The translations under genes and the position numbers were made by a program. From a virus: 64,000 bases of DNA. Shown piece by piece: positions 48,536 to 56,469 of this stretch. Where the stretch lies: IMG/VR virus record IMGVR_UViG_3300005529_000007, positions 1-64,000 of that record; one strand, written 5' to 3'. Numbering within the stretch: position 1 is the stretch's first letter; each line of letters starts with the position of its first letter. The notes beneath the pieces were generated by a model. The model saw only the letters and a program-made list of their open reading frames with translations. It did not search any database and was not told where the DNA came from.

Positions 48536-48940
48536 TCATCGACCTTCAGACTGCGAACTCAGTGATGGCCCTTCAATCGGCGGCGGACATTGTTTATGGG
48601 AATGCTGCCTCTCGTAGTCTGGATTGTGTGAGGGCAGTATTGGCGCTTTACCCGCTATGATGGCATCGACTAATCTCCTTGCCGCCTCCTCCTGTGTCGC
48701 GCCGTGCTCTGCCCAAAAACCCTTCGCCCCGTCTTCGATATATATCCTGTGGCAGTCGTCCATACATAAGTTAGCTTGAAATTGCGCGTTCGGATCGTCC
48801 TGCCAATCCACACAAAATATCCAATAGTGCATGTGACGCGCCTTAGCGAGTTGGATCAATTCCGCGATTCCGTTTCGTTGTTTAGCAAATACCGTTACCG
48901 ACAACAACAGACAAGTCAGCATCAATTTGATAATTTTCAT
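48536..48940 (-). CDS. Exported protein (134 aa)
   Basis: ATG overlapping the 18-codon frame upstream as ATGA. The N-terminus KIIKLMLTCLLLSVTVFA is a signal peptide. The mature part has CVDWQDD, LCMDDC and an acidic C-terminal half, with paired cysteines for disulphides. It is probably a periplasmic or surface protein. Role unknown. Confidence 0.55.
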   Translation of the reverse strand: MKIIKLMLTCLLLSVTVFAKQRNGIAELIQLAKARHMHYWIFCVDWQDDPNAQFQANLCMDDCHRIYIEDGAKGFWAEHGATQEEAARRLVDAIIAGKAPILPSHNPDYERQHSHKQCPPPIEGPSLSSQSEGR

Positions 48941-48993
48941 CGACCCCCCTCTGCTGCTACGCTCCCTTCTGCCGCCCTTCTACTCGCTGCCAT
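48937..48993 (-). CDS. Leader micropeptide (18 aa)
   Basis: ATG with GGAGGCAGAC upstream and a stop overlapping the next start (ATGA). The 18-residue product MAASRRAAEGSVAAEGGR is basic and simple. The geometry suggests translational coupling to the exported protein gene. A real peptide product is less certain. Confidence 0.35.
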   Translation of the reverse strand: MAASRRAAEGSVAAEGGR

Positions 48994-49021
48994 GTCTGCC
49001 TCCAGCAGAATACCTACTCAC

Positions 49022-49384
49022 TCACGTGTAACTATCCATGTCATCAATGTAATCATCGTCGCAATCTCCCACGACGGAAGCCACGCTGTCGCCTGCCGCT
49101 ACCAGATCATCGTCCGCCACTTCCTCGATGAAGCACCGATCACAGGCAGGAATCAACACCCCTCCCACAGACACCCACAGTACTTCCGTAAACGCCTTGC
49201 ACTTCTGGCAGAAGTAACTGTCTCCGTCATTCCTCGACACTTGCCTGAGATGCGACGTTCCCGGAATAGGGGGTGAGAGAACTCTCGTAGTATCGGATGG
49301 TCCTGATGGGGACGCTGTCGAGGTCCCATGTAAATCTCTCTCGTCCTGGTGGTGGTGTCGGGGTGGCGGCAACTGAATTGTCAT
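49022..49384 (-). CDS. Zinc-ribbon protein with disordered start (120 aa)
   Basis: ATG behind AAAAGGAGAGAAAGAG. The first 60 residues are Pro/Ser/His-rich, followed by YFCQKCKAF and ACDRCF, a zinc ribbon, and a highly acidic end (DCDDDYIDDMD). It overlaps the 155-residue gene by 158 bases in another frame. Both frames have good ribosome binding sites. Confidence 0.52.
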   Translation of the reverse strand: MTIQLPPPRHHHQDERDLHGTSTASPSGPSDTTRVLSPPIPGTSHLRQVSRNDGDSYFCQKCKAFTEVLWVSVGGVLIPACDRCFIEEVADDDLVAAGDSVASVVGDCDDDYIDDMDSYT

Positions 49385-49694
49385 CTCTTTCTCTCCTTTT
49401 AAGTGGCACGTTCAGCCTGTACTTCCTGGCGAAGTGCATATAACGGCTGTTCTTCACATGCACACGCGAGGGCTCGCGGAATACCCACATACCCTTCCTG
49501 GCATAGCTCAGCCTATCCATGTACCACCGCGCACGTTCCCACCAGGGCCACTTCTTAAAGCCCTCTGGATAATCCTCCGGCTTCAGGAACGGCGTCAGGT
49601 ACTTCTCCACGCTCGCCATGAGTATGGCCTTGGCCCTGCCCCCGGCGTACTTCCTGCCCTCGATGTCTATTACAAAACGAACTTTGTTCGGCAT
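49227..49694 (-). CDS. Hypothetical basic protein (155 aa)
   Basis: ATG start. The first 105 residues are basic and aromatic (KKWPWWERARWYMDRLSY; MHFARKYRLNVPLKRRE), the last 50 polar. The tail lies over the zinc-ribbon gene in a different frame. It is adjacent to the ATP-grasp/GNAT/GATase cluster and could be a substrate or partner of those enzymes, but no family is recognised. Confidence 0.5.
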   Translation of the reverse strand: MPNKVRFVIDIEGRKYAGGRAKAILMASVEKYLTPFLKPEDYPEGFKKWPWWERARWYMDRLSYARKGMWVFREPSRVHVKNSRYMHFARKYRLNVPLKRRERDDNSVAATPTPPPGRERFTWDLDSVPIRTIRYYESSLTPYSGNVASQASVEE

Positions 49695-49697
49695 AAG

Positions 49698-49892
49698 CTA
49701 ATCTACCAGTCCCTTGGTGAGTTCATACCGCAACTGCTCGGCCCTTCTCATGGCTTCTTCCCGAGGGTTGTACCAATCCCAATAGAGATTCCCAACCCTC
49801 ACCCAGCCACCGCGCCCATCTTCGGGCACTTCTACTTCAACCATTGCTCGGATGCGTCTCCGCAGCACCCTTGCGTCTACGGTATCCGCCAT
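49698..49892 (-). CDS. Small helical protein next to ATP-grasp gene (64 aa)
   Basis: ATG with GAGGTGGGTC upstream. It overlaps the ATP-grasp gene by 56 bases. A helical charged protein (RVLRRRIRAMVEVEV; NPREEAMRRAEQLRYELT). A start at the internal ATG at 49844 would avoid most of the overlap. As the gene after the ATP-grasp ligase, it could be a peptide substrate carrier. Confidence 0.5.
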   Translation of the reverse strand: MADTVDARVLRRRIRAMVEVEVPEDGRGGWVRVGNLYWDWYNPREEAMRRAEQLRYELTKGLVD

Positions 49893-50628
49893 TGACCCAC
49901 CTCACAATGTGCTCCGCAAGAGACGTGATGCCCTGCCGCCGATCTTGCACACCTGGGGCGGTGTTGACCTCCAGGACAAACATCCTATCGTCCATGCTGT
50001 GGATGATGTCCACGGCCCCGAAGTCCAGGTCCATCGCCTCGACCGCCGCTGACCCGAGGTCCTTCAGCGCTTGCGGTGCATTATCGTAAAATCTAAACGC
50101 AAAACCGTGTCCCCAGTTCCACCCGATGCCCGCCGTTCGTCCAACACCGTATCTTTCAGGGTACTGCATAACTTTCTCATACACTGCGATAGGTCTCCGG
50201 CGATACGCCCAGACTCGATACTCTCGTTGCCTCGGGATATACTGTACGAAATAATCACAAGCACCTCCTTGTGTGCGCCATGTGAACTCCACATCATTCT
50301 GGAGTATTGGCACGATGTCCTTCGCCTTCGAGTGCTTGAACTTGCGCCCTAAGATGGGGAAGGAAAGTGGCTGGCCATTCGTCCACCCGCCATTCGTGCT
50401 CCAGGTATTATGTGGAGGCACAAGAACTCCTCTGCTGTGCAGGCGCTGGAGTTCCTGGAATTTGTTTAGCCTGCCTGCATTGCCATTGAGCACGGGCACC
50501 GAAGCAGCCACGGGGACGCCATAAGAAACTATGGCTTCCCCCGGTGTGCCGATCTGTATCCCTTGCTCTTGTAGGAGCTGCCCCAACAGTCTCCCGGTGT
50601 CCCCTTTTACTGCGCGAAGTTCGATCAC
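49837..50628 (-). CDS. ATP-grasp carboxylate-amine ligase
   Basis: ATG start, 263 residues. An N-terminal Rossmann-like pre-ATP-grasp part includes VLNGNAGRLNKFQEL. The ATP-grasp core has FPILGRKFKHSKAKD, REYRVWAYRRRPIAVYEK (adenine and phosphate contacts) and DFGAVDIIHSMDD, then FVLEVNTAPGV, the Mg-binding E-x-N motif. It would join an acyl-phosphate to an amine, as in glutathione-, RimK- or YheCD-type enzymes. It sits behind the GNAT and GATase genes in one operon. Confidence 0.82.
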   Translation of the reverse strand: MIELRAVKGDTGRLLGQLLQEQGIQIGTPGEAIVSYGVPVAASVPVLNGNAGRLNKFQELQRLHSRGVLVPPHNTWSTNGGWTNGQPLSFPILGRKFKHSKAKDIVPILQNDVEFTWRTQGGACDYFVQYIPRQREYRVWAYRRRPIAVYEKVMQYPERYGVGRTAGIGWNWGHGFAFRFYDNAPQALKDLGSAAVEAMDLDFGAVDIIHSMDDRMFVLEVNTAPGVQDRRQGITSLAEHIVRWVNGGYRRRKGAAETHPSNG

Positions 50629-50637
50629 AAAGACTCC

Positions 50638-51099
50638 TTAAAGTTGTTTCGACCAGAACTCAACCACGTGTTTCTCCATGTAGTTTGAAGCAAAGCTCCC
50701 GGTCGTCTTCCATCCTTGTTTCAGTAGCAAGGTGCGCTCGACGATGTTGTCCTCACGTACTGTGGCAACGAGCACTTCTGCCCCTGCCTTTCGTGCGATC
50801 TCTTCTCGGTAGCTCGCCATGAGCGTGCCGATCCCACGCCCTCGTTGAAAGCGGCTGACACTCACCTCGTGCGACACCAGAATCAAGTCGTTCCCTGGCA
50901 TTGGAGCCAGGGCAAAGTTGCACAGACAGAAGCCATTACTTTCCCCTTCACGAACCATGATGCTGGCGTGAAAGTTGTCTCCTGCCGAGTTGGTGGTCAG
51001 CCTGAGATTCTCTGGCCTGATGTAAGTAAGCCTTGCGATGGTCCGCAAGGCTTCCTCGTTGAGTACCTCTTTCGTCTTTTCGTCGAGTGTGTAGATCAC
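50638..51099 (-). CDS. GNAT acyltransferase
   Basis: GTG or ATG start overlapping the amidotransferase stop (ATGA). 153 residues. The acyl-CoA motif is RFQRGRGIGTLMASYREE (residues about 82-99), then a beta-strand VATVREDN and C-terminal WKTTGSFASNYMEKHV. GNAT enzymes acylate amines. In amidoligase gene neighbourhoods they act on the same peptide or amine substrate, the inference made here. Confidence 0.82.
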   Translation of the reverse strand: MIYTLDEKTKEVLNEEALRTIARLTYIRPENLRLTTNSAGDNFHASIMVREGESNGFCLCNFALAPMPGNDLILVSHEVSVSRFQRGRGIGTLMASYREEIARKAGAEVLVATVREDNIVERTLLLKQGWKTTGSFASNYMEKHVVEFWSKQL

Positions 51100-52055
51100 G
51101 CCTTCAACTCCTTGACTGCGAGGAATGTATTACAACCAGTGCAAACCAGTTCCCAGAGGGGCTGGTTCTTCTGGCTGTGCGTAAGACTCACGTACTTTTT
51201 GCACCCCGGACACTCCACTACATCCAAGGTCTTCTCGTCGTAGTACCGTGTGCGATGACTACGATAGTTGTCGTGCAGCTTCCCATAGTCCGGGGCAGTG
51301 TAGAACTTCGCCACCCGGAACTCGTCATGCCACTCCAGCCCACGTTCCCCGAACATGTAGATCGAGTCGTTGTTCATGGTGATAAAGGCCAGGTCCGCCC
51401 GATTGGGCTGCATGAGCAACCCATGCCGCTCTACGAACGGCCTCATGGCATTATGTATCGCCTGCTTTTCACTACTCCACACCAGCAAGTTCGGCGTGCT
51501 CGCCAGCACGAGCGGGCTCCCGCTGCGTGCCAGGACCAGCTTGCCTGGATACGCATTGGCAATGGCTGCGATGGCCACGGAACCTGAGATCTTCCTCAAG
51601 GCCCGCAGACCCTTCATCGTAAAGCCCCCCTCATCGAGGATCGCCCGCAGGATGTCGCTGTCCACGTCTGCCTTCCGGTCCAGCGAAAGCTCCCGGAACA
51701 ACGTGTCATCGTTGTGAATCATGCCGTTGTGCACCACTGCCACGTTCCCGGCAAACACAGGATGATTATTGGCGTTGTCCTTCGGGTTGCCTTGCGTCGC
51801 TGCTCTTGTGTGCCCCAGGAAGATCTCGGTCTCTTCCCTCAGGTGAGCTGTAAGAAACTCCTTATACGCCCGGCTCCTCACGAAGTGATTCGCAGGCTCG
51901 TCCTGCTTGAGCACCTGGACTTCTTCGCCAGGATTTTGCAAGGCCATCCCCGTGGCGTCCAGCCCACGTCTCTCATTCGCGCAGAGAAGCGTGGTGATCT
52001 TCTCCTCGGTTATAGGTTCGTCGCCAAAGCGGCGGATGCCGCAGATTCCACACAT
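51096..52055 (-). CDS. Class-II glutamine amidotransferase domain protein
   Basis: The ATG at 52055 follows GAGGAGAAC. An earlier start would mask the catalytic Cys at position 2. It begins MCGICGIR, so Cys2 becomes the N-terminal nucleophile after Met removal. Then come CANERRGLDATG, GHTRAATQG, NNHPVFAGNVAVVHNG and DSDILR, the GATase-II (Ntn) landmarks. The C-terminus carries a zinc ribbon (CPGC...CTGC). It would release ammonia from glutamine for an amidation by the neighbouring ligases. No separate synthetase domain is present. Confidence 0.85.
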   Translation of the reverse strand: MCGICGIRRFGDEPITEEKITTLLCANERRGLDATGMALQNPGEEVQVLKQDEPANHFVRSRAYKEFLTAHLREETEIFLGHTRAATQGNPKDNANNHPVFAGNVAVVHNGMIHNDDTLFRELSLDRKADVDSDILRAILDEGGFTMKGLRALRKISGSVAIAAIANAYPGKLVLARSGSPLVLASTPNLLVWSSEKQAIHNAMRPFVERHGLLMQPNRADLAFITMNNDSIYMFGERGLEWHDEFRVAKFYTAPDYGKLHDNYRSHRTRYYDEKTLDVVECPGCKKYVSLTHSQKNQPLWELVCTGCNTFLAVKELKA

Positions 52056-52381
52056 GACTGTTCTCCTCGTCCGCTCCAGGCATATCCCTGGATTTCGGCT
52101 TTCTCTCGCTCGGATAGCTCTCCGAAAAACTTCCATTTGTACTGCTGCATCCAGGAAAGGTGCTTTGCCTTATTCTGGTGTTTGATAACCCACTTGCGAA
52201 ATCCGGTTACGTACATACTGCTTTTCCTTGTGTTGCAGAGAGCACAAGCCGGGACCAGGTTCTGTTGGTACTGATGTCTCGTCCAACCCCTGGGTAAGTA
52301 CACCCTCGGTACTTGGTGATCTCTGGTTGTGGCAGGTTGCCCACAATACCAGCAGGGTTTCCCCCTTACATAAGACTTCAT
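52010..52381 (-). CDS. HNH endonuclease (123 aa)
   Basis: The ATG at 52381 is preferred over an in-frame upstream start. It carries CWYCGQPATTRDHQVPR and ACALCNTRKSS, the two zinc-binding pairs and DH catalytic motif of an HNH nuclease. It lies between amidoligase 2 and the amidotransferase and overlaps the latter by 46 bases. Possibly a homing endonuclease that invaded the operon. Confidence 0.75.
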   Translation of the reverse strand: MKSYVRGKPCWYCGQPATTRDHQVPRVYLPRGWTRHQYQQNLVPACALCNTRKSSMYVTGFRKWVIKHQNKAKHLSWMQQYKWKFFGELSEREKAEIQGYAWSGRGEQSCVESAASAALATNL

Positions 52382-52401
52382 GGCGCGGTCCCCAAAGAAA
52401 A

Positions 52402-52427
52402 GGGGCAAGATGTACTATCCTCGCCCC
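52402..52427 (-). terminator. Intrinsic terminator after amidoligase 2
   Basis: GGGGC/GCCCC stem extended by GGAT/ATCT around AGTAC, followed on the minus strand by TTTTCTTT. It lies 20 bases beyond the amidoligase 2 stop and upstream of the HNH gene, so it separates the amidoligase 2 transcript from the GATase/GNAT/ATP-grasp operon. Confidence 0.6.
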
Positions 52428-52445
52428 CCAGAGTCGAAGCAGCTA

Positions 52446-53954
52446 CTACTCCAAGTCTTTGCTTGGGTATTCGTACAACACTTTGCCCTTGAATCTGACA
52501 GGAGCGGGAACATATTGGGATTTCCACTCCTTCAGACTGTCGCGGTGAACTTTTTTTATGTCCCAGATAGGCAACACTCCGTTGAGTAATGCCTTCTTCA
52601 TCTTGTGGAACCGCTCGCCTTCGCGCCAGTCGGCACCAATGGAGATGTGCTTTCCTCCATCTGCCTCGAAGGTCTTGACCGAAAACGGGAACCTGGTCTG
52701 CCAGCCAGAGGGCAGGTACTTCACCAGGCTCCTGGACAACATCAACGGATGCACGCCTCTTGTATGCCCTTGTATGGACATCTTCAATTCCTTGTGGTAG
52801 CAGATGTCCCAGATCATCTCGCCCAGGCCCTTGGCTTGGTGAGTATTGGCCGTAGCCAGCGCCAGGGCATAGCCATCCGGCAACACAGTCGGGTGCCAGG
52901 TAGCTGTCGGCGTCCTCGCAGGAATGGGCACGCCCGAAAAGAGATGGTCAAACATGTCCCGGACATCCTGCTCACTGGGAGCGATGCTCAAAGGCACAAC
53001 CTTCACGGGCGTCTTCTCTGTCGGGGTCGTGATCCCCCAGCGTCCCTTGAAGTCCCAGCCCACATGCCTCGGGAACCCGCCGCGCTTAATTAGGTACAGC
53101 GCCAGCAGAGCGTCATCGTCCGTGTCCTTGAAGTACGCCAGGAGGTTCCGCAACTTGGCCGCAAGTACCGTAGGATTAGTTCCGTTCCCCGATCTCGTCA
53201 CCAGCCCTGGGCAATGCACACACAGCTTCGCCAGGGTGATGCTGATAAAGGCCAGCGCTGGGCTGTCTAGCCAGCTCGGAAACGTGCGGTACTCATAGCC
53301 GTGGGTCTGTAGCCTAAAGTCCCCCGGCATCCCGTAATGCTGGCCCAGTCGATCCCCGCCTCGCCTCTCGGCCATCTCTCGCGTGGGATAGACGCCCATG
53401 CCAAGCAGATCCTCGGTGAGATTGTCCAGGGCACGGACCTCATCGGCTCTCGTGGGCCGCTTGCGTCCCATGTGCACATGCCCGCCAATCCCGTCACCAA
53501 AGACAAATGCCCCACAGCGCCATTGGTACGTCGTAATACCTTCCACTAAGGTGGACATCCACCTCAGGGTGCTCAGAATGCTCGCGCACACACGCAGCGC
53601 ACACCGGCTCGGGTGAGGCCGAATCTCTGCCAGTCGCCCGTTGTTGTCTGCGCCAAACGCTGGCCCTTGTTGCAAGCCCAGGTGATGTGCATCCACCCGA
53701 GAATCCTCATCTCTCGTCAGCCCACTGCTCACGAACACGAACTCCGGGTCAGCTCCCAGCTTGAAGCGATTCACATACCGCCTCTGCGGGCCGAACTCGG
53801 GCAACTTCTGGAGCCGTTTCAACCAGCTCTCTAGCTTCTGGTCGGAGACCGTGTAGCCCAACGGGAACGCACGGTGGATTCCCTCCGGCGCAGAGATCCC
53901 GTGGCTGATGGCCACCCGATAAAAGGCATCCTTGAGTTTCACAAGTTCGCTCAT
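52446..53954 (-). CDS. COOH-NH2 amidoligase 2 (502 aa)
   Basis: The ATG at 53954 overlaps the upstream stop as ATGA. It carries all amidoligase motifs: LGADPEF (66-72), RLAEIRPHP (107-115), IGGHVHMG (156-163) and GYEYRTFPSW (219-228). A 250-residue C-terminal region is absent from copy 1. It may recognise the amine or peptide substrate. It has the ATP-binding residues DPE, AEI and GGHVH. The nearby ATP-grasp, GNAT and GATase genes make a shared pathway likely. Confidence 0.85.
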   Translation of the reverse strand: MSELVKLKDAFYRVAISHGISAPEGIHRAFPLGYTVSDQKLESWLKRLQKLPEFGPQRRYVNRFKLGADPEFVFVSSGLTRDEDSRVDAHHLGLQQGPAFGADNNGRLAEIRPHPSRCALRVCASILSTLRWMSTLVEGITTYQWRCGAFVFGDGIGGHVHMGRKRPTRADEVRALDNLTEDLLGMGVYPTREMAERRGGDRLGQHYGMPGDFRLQTHGYEYRTFPSWLDSPALAFISITLAKLCVHCPGLVTRSGNGTNPTVLAAKLRNLLAYFKDTDDDALLALYLIKRGGFPRHVGWDFKGRWGITTPTEKTPVKVVPLSIAPSEQDVRDMFDHLFSGVPIPARTPTATWHPTVLPDGYALALATANTHQAKGLGEMIWDICYHKELKMSIQGHTRGVHPLMLSRSLVKYLPSGWQTRFPFSVKTFEADGGKHISIGADWREGERFHKMKKALLNGVLPIWDIKKVHRDSLKEWKSQYVPAPVRFKGKVLYEYPSKDLE

Positions 53955-54148
53955 AGTTCGGTCCTCGGCTCCAAGTGCACCAGCCCTCCACAAGAAGAAC
54001 AAATCACGTAGGGAAATGGCATCGAATTCACGGATGTTTCATGCACGCTGCCACACACGCTACAAGCTCCCCACATCCCTCCTACTTCTTCTGCGGCAGT
54101 AACCCCGTCCAGCTCGTAGATCTCCCCGTCTACATGTTGCTCAGCCAT
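53951..54148 (-). CDS. Zinc-ribbon protein (65 aa)
   Basis: The ATG at 54148 is preferred. A longer frame runs into the previous gene. The product has GACSVCGSVHET and ICSSCGGLV, a CxxC...CxxC zinc ribbon, after an acidic N-terminus. The stop is coupled to amidoligase 2 (ATGA), so it may be a partner or carrier of that enzyme. Confidence 0.55.
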   Translation of the reverse strand: MAEQHVDGEIYELDGVTAAEEVGGMWGACSVCGSVHETSVNSMPFPYVICSSCGGLVHLEPRTEL

Positions 54149-54621
54149 CTTTTGAACTCCCGTAACTGCTGTATGGTCAACTTGGCCATAGGCCCATAGA
54201 CTCTCTTTATTTGGTGTTCGTGACGAACTTTCTTGATCTGAAACGGCTCCCTCATCCAGGACAAGGACTGCAACCGCTGCCAAGGATGGTAGTAGTTCCA
54301 TAAGGTCTGGCTGGCTGCTGACACGGGCATATCCAGCCCCGCGATCCGCCCCCATGAGGCTGAGTTGGAGATAATGTTCTCCCGGTCGAACTCGTAGAGG
54401 TAAACGGTTTTGTCCTGCGAGATCCGTAACACTTTCTCCCAAAGCTGGCGCGTGGGCTTGCCTAGATAGGTAAACTGACGCTGTCTACCACTCCCTGCAA
54501 GCACCAGCACCCTAGTGGGATAGTTCCCAGGGAATGGCTTGGGCTTTGTGCCAGTCATGCTCATTCCCCGCAACTGCGCGAGCGCCATCTTCACTACGAT
54601 TTTCGGTGTAAACTTCTTCAT
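54130..54621 (-). CDS. Hypothetical basic protein (163 aa)
   Basis: ATG at 54621 chosen to overlap the upstream stop as ATGA. A start at 54690 is also open. It contains KFTPKIVVKMALAQLR, TVYLYEFDRENIISN and a C-terminal basic helical region (AKLTIQQLREFKRWLSNM). It is coupled to both neighbours in the operon of amidoligase 2. No family is recognised. Confidence 0.5.
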   Translation of the reverse strand: MKKFTPKIVVKMALAQLRGMSMTGTKPKPFPGNYPTRVLVLAGSGRQRQFTYLGKPTRQLWEKVLRISQDKTVYLYEFDRENIISNSASWGRIAGLDMPVSAASQTLWNYYHPWQRLQSLSWMREPFQIKKVRHEHQIKRVYGPMAKLTIQQLREFKRWLSNM

Positions 54622-54878
54622 GTTTTCGCCTTCTTTGCCGAAAGCTCCTTGAATGCCTGCCACAGCGTCCACACGGTCGTGGAGAAACACTGCACCCGCT
54701 TGATCTCGTTATTCCCGTTCCTGGTCCACACCCAATAGCTCGGACTCAATCCGTGCATTGGCCCTGGCTCGACGTAGATTCCGTGTCGTTCAAGCCAGAA
54801 CTGTTGAATAATGTTGAGTGACGAACCTGATGAAGTGTCATCTCCAGTGGCAGCCATCTGTCCATGTCGAACTTCCAT
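54618..54878 (-). CDS. Hypothetical protein (86 aa)
   Basis: The start is uncertain. The ATG at 54878 gives 86 residues, and ATGs further upstream lie deeper in the neighbouring gene. It contains IQQFWLERHGIYVEPGP and CFSTTVWTLWQAFKELSAKKA, a short alpha/beta pattern. It overlaps the upstream zinc-rich gene by more than 130 bases. Function unknown. Confidence 0.45.
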   Translation of the reverse strand: MEVRHGQMAATGDDTSSGSSLNIIQQFWLERHGIYVEPGPMHGLSPSYWVWTRNGNNEIKRVQCFSTTVWTLWQAFKELSAKKAKT

Positions 54879-55432
54879 CGCTCCTGACATGATCCTCCGC
54901 ACAGGGGAACTCCCCATTTCTGTTTCTTCGTATAGTCCTTGCAAACAACGCACTTGCCCTTTTCAAGGAGCTCCTTGTACGTATTGACGAGCAGCACGTT
55001 GCAGTTCCACCAGGATTTCTTGCTGTCGTGCTTGTGCAGGAATCTCTCTGCTCCGCCGTGGCATACCGTTCTACATGCCCGGCAGACGGAGAACGTCCCG
55101 TACTCTTGAGCCACCCCAATCCAGAACCGATATTCCCAGTTCTTCAGGTTCCCAGGCTTCGGGTTAAAGGCCGTCGTGACCTTCACGAAGCCCATCGGGG
55201 TGAACTTTTGCGGCGTACTCCTATTGCACCAGGTACAGATCCAGATCCCATTTCGCAAGATCTTGGCCGAGGAACCATACGGCAACTTGCACAACGGACA
55301 TCTATCGTCCGTGTCATATCGCCCTCGGGTCTTCTCCCAATGCGTGGCCTCCCTGGCCCTGACGGGCATCTGGGGCTGGCGTGCCCCGTAGGGATACACG
55401 ATGTTTCTGATTACCCAGAAGGGGACTTTCAT
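54746..55432 (-). CDS. Multi-zinc-finger protein (228 aa)
   Basis: ATG start. The protein has four or five Cys clusters: CPLCKLP, CTWCNR, CRACRTVC, CVVCKDYT and CGGSC, each spaced for a zinc site. Aromatic basic patches lie between (WEYRFWIGVAQEYGTF). It is probably a nucleic-acid-binding protein. It overlaps the 86-residue gene. No family is recognised. Confidence 0.55.
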   Translation of the reverse strand: MKVPFWVIRNIVYPYGARQPQMPVRAREATHWEKTRGRYDTDDRCPLCKLPYGSSAKILRNGIWICTWCNRSTPQKFTPMGFVKVTTAFNPKPGNLKNWEYRFWIGVAQEYGTFSVCRACRTVCHGGAERFLHKHDSKKSWWNCNVLLVNTYKELLEKGKCVVCKDYTKKQKWGVPLCGGSCQERWKFDMDRWLPLEMTLHQVRHSTLFNSSGLNDTESTSSQGQCTD

Positions 55433-55439
55433 GTCTCTC

Positions 55440-55781
55440 CTAGTTCACGAACGAAACTTCGATTCCGTTTTCAGCAAAAAGTCGAGTAATGTTTTTTTCC
55501 CGGTCAGCGTCATGCAGCGACGGGTCGTCATTCGTTGCCATTAGGTGGTCACCGACAAAAGAGCTGGAGAGCCCCTCGTCGTCGAAGAGAAAAGACATTT
55601 GTGTGGGACTATCCAACAAGTCCCGAGGCGAAACCACGCCTAGAATCTGATCCTCCCTCAACCCACACGCCAACGAGAAGAAGCCCAAGCAGCACATCTT
55701 CCTGTCAGATTTGCGCAAGAGATAGGACCTATGTCCTCCTTCTCCCCTCAACCACTGCTTGCGATCAATGACGAGTTTCAT
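55440..55781 (-). CDS. Conserved-type phage protein (113 aa)
   Basis: ATG start. It opens with KQWLRGEGGHRSYLLR, then KMCCLGFFSLACG, a pattern common in small phage proteins of unknown function, and continues with an acidic half ending in EVSFVN. It precedes the zinc-finger gene in the amidoligase 2 operon. Confidence 0.55.
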   Translation of the reverse strand: MKLVIDRKQWLRGEGGHRSYLLRKSDRKMCCLGFFSLACGLREDQILGVVSPRDLLDSPTQMSFLFDDEGLSSSFVGDHLMATNDDPSLHDADREKNITRLFAENGIEVSFVN

Positions 55782-55798
55782 AATGCTTTAGTTCCTTC

Positions 55799-55987
55799 CT
55801 ACGGACACATGTACTCGTATGCTTTGGTTTCCCGTTCTTCCCCACATTGAGCGCACACATCCATTTCGTATTGCCGAGTTCGTTGCTCGTCGGTACGCGG
55901 GTCATACGGGCCTAGCTTGGGGTGCGTTATGGTGCGATTCAAGCAGCACATCACCCATCTATGTAGACCGAACCTGCACCAGTTCAC
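55799..55987 (-). CDS. Small zinc-finger protein (62 aa)
   Basis: ATG start. It contains MNWCRFGLHRWVMC and MDVCAQCGEE, a C...H...CxxC type site, with a basic centre. It is coupled to the upstream gene through ATGA. Small proteins with this WCRFGLHRW opening are frequent in phages. The function is unknown. Confidence 0.55.
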   Translation of the reverse strand: MNWCRFGLHRWVMCCLNRTITHPKLGPYDPRTDEQRTRQYEMDVCAQCGEERETKAYEYMCP

Positions 55988-56265
55988 TGTTCCCTCAATT
56001 CCTCCACCGCCACAACCTGGCTGGTGTAAACCAATCTCCCTGCGGTCGCACCCAGCATCTTCCCCAACTCCCTGAGGCTCTCATCTCTCGCCTCCATCAC
56101 CATGCCGACGCGCTTGCCCACAACGGGCTCATCGCAAAGAATGAACGTCCCACTCTCGTCTCTCAACTCCCCGCTTTCAGTCGTCTTCTGGAGTCTCACC
56201 CACGTCTTAGCTGCGTGGTCAATTAGGTACTGGCTCCCTGTCTCAGTCGTTACGAGCTGTTTCAT
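55984..56265 (-). CDS. Hypothetical protein (93 aa)
   Basis: ATG start. Beta-rich front (GSQYLIDHAAKTWVRLQ; GTFILCDEPVVGKRV) followed by a helical end (REQ). It overlaps the small zinc-finger gene by four bases. A terminator lies upstream of this gene (56277-56331), so a promoter must lie in the short space between or readthrough occurs. Confidence 0.52.
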   Translation of the reverse strand: MKQLVTTETGSQYLIDHAAKTWVRLQKTTESGELRDESGTFILCDEPVVGKRVGMVMEARDESLRELGKMLGATAGRLVYTSQVVAVEELREQ

Positions 56266-56276
56266 GTGCCTCCCCC

Positions 56277-56331
56277 TAAAAAATTTAAGACCTGGGGAGA
56301 GGAGGCCTAAACACGCCCCTTCACCCAGGTC
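56277..56331 (-). terminator. Intrinsic terminator
   Basis: On the minus strand GACCTGGG pairs with CCCAGGTC (arms at 56289-56296 and 56324-56331) and is followed by TTAAATTTTTT. It terminates the transcript of the 56470 gene. The 130 bases between that gene's stop and this terminator hold only a weak 40-codon basic frame. Confidence 0.65.
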
Positions 56332-56469
56332 GTTTCACAGGGAGTTGAGCTTATCGTGCGCCAAGTGGCGAGCGGCAAGAAGGCCCCTCCTTGTCAAACT
56401 CCACCTGTCTCCCTGTATTGGCATAGGCCCACTTAGTGGACGCTGTCCAGGTCGCACTAGAACGCAGTG

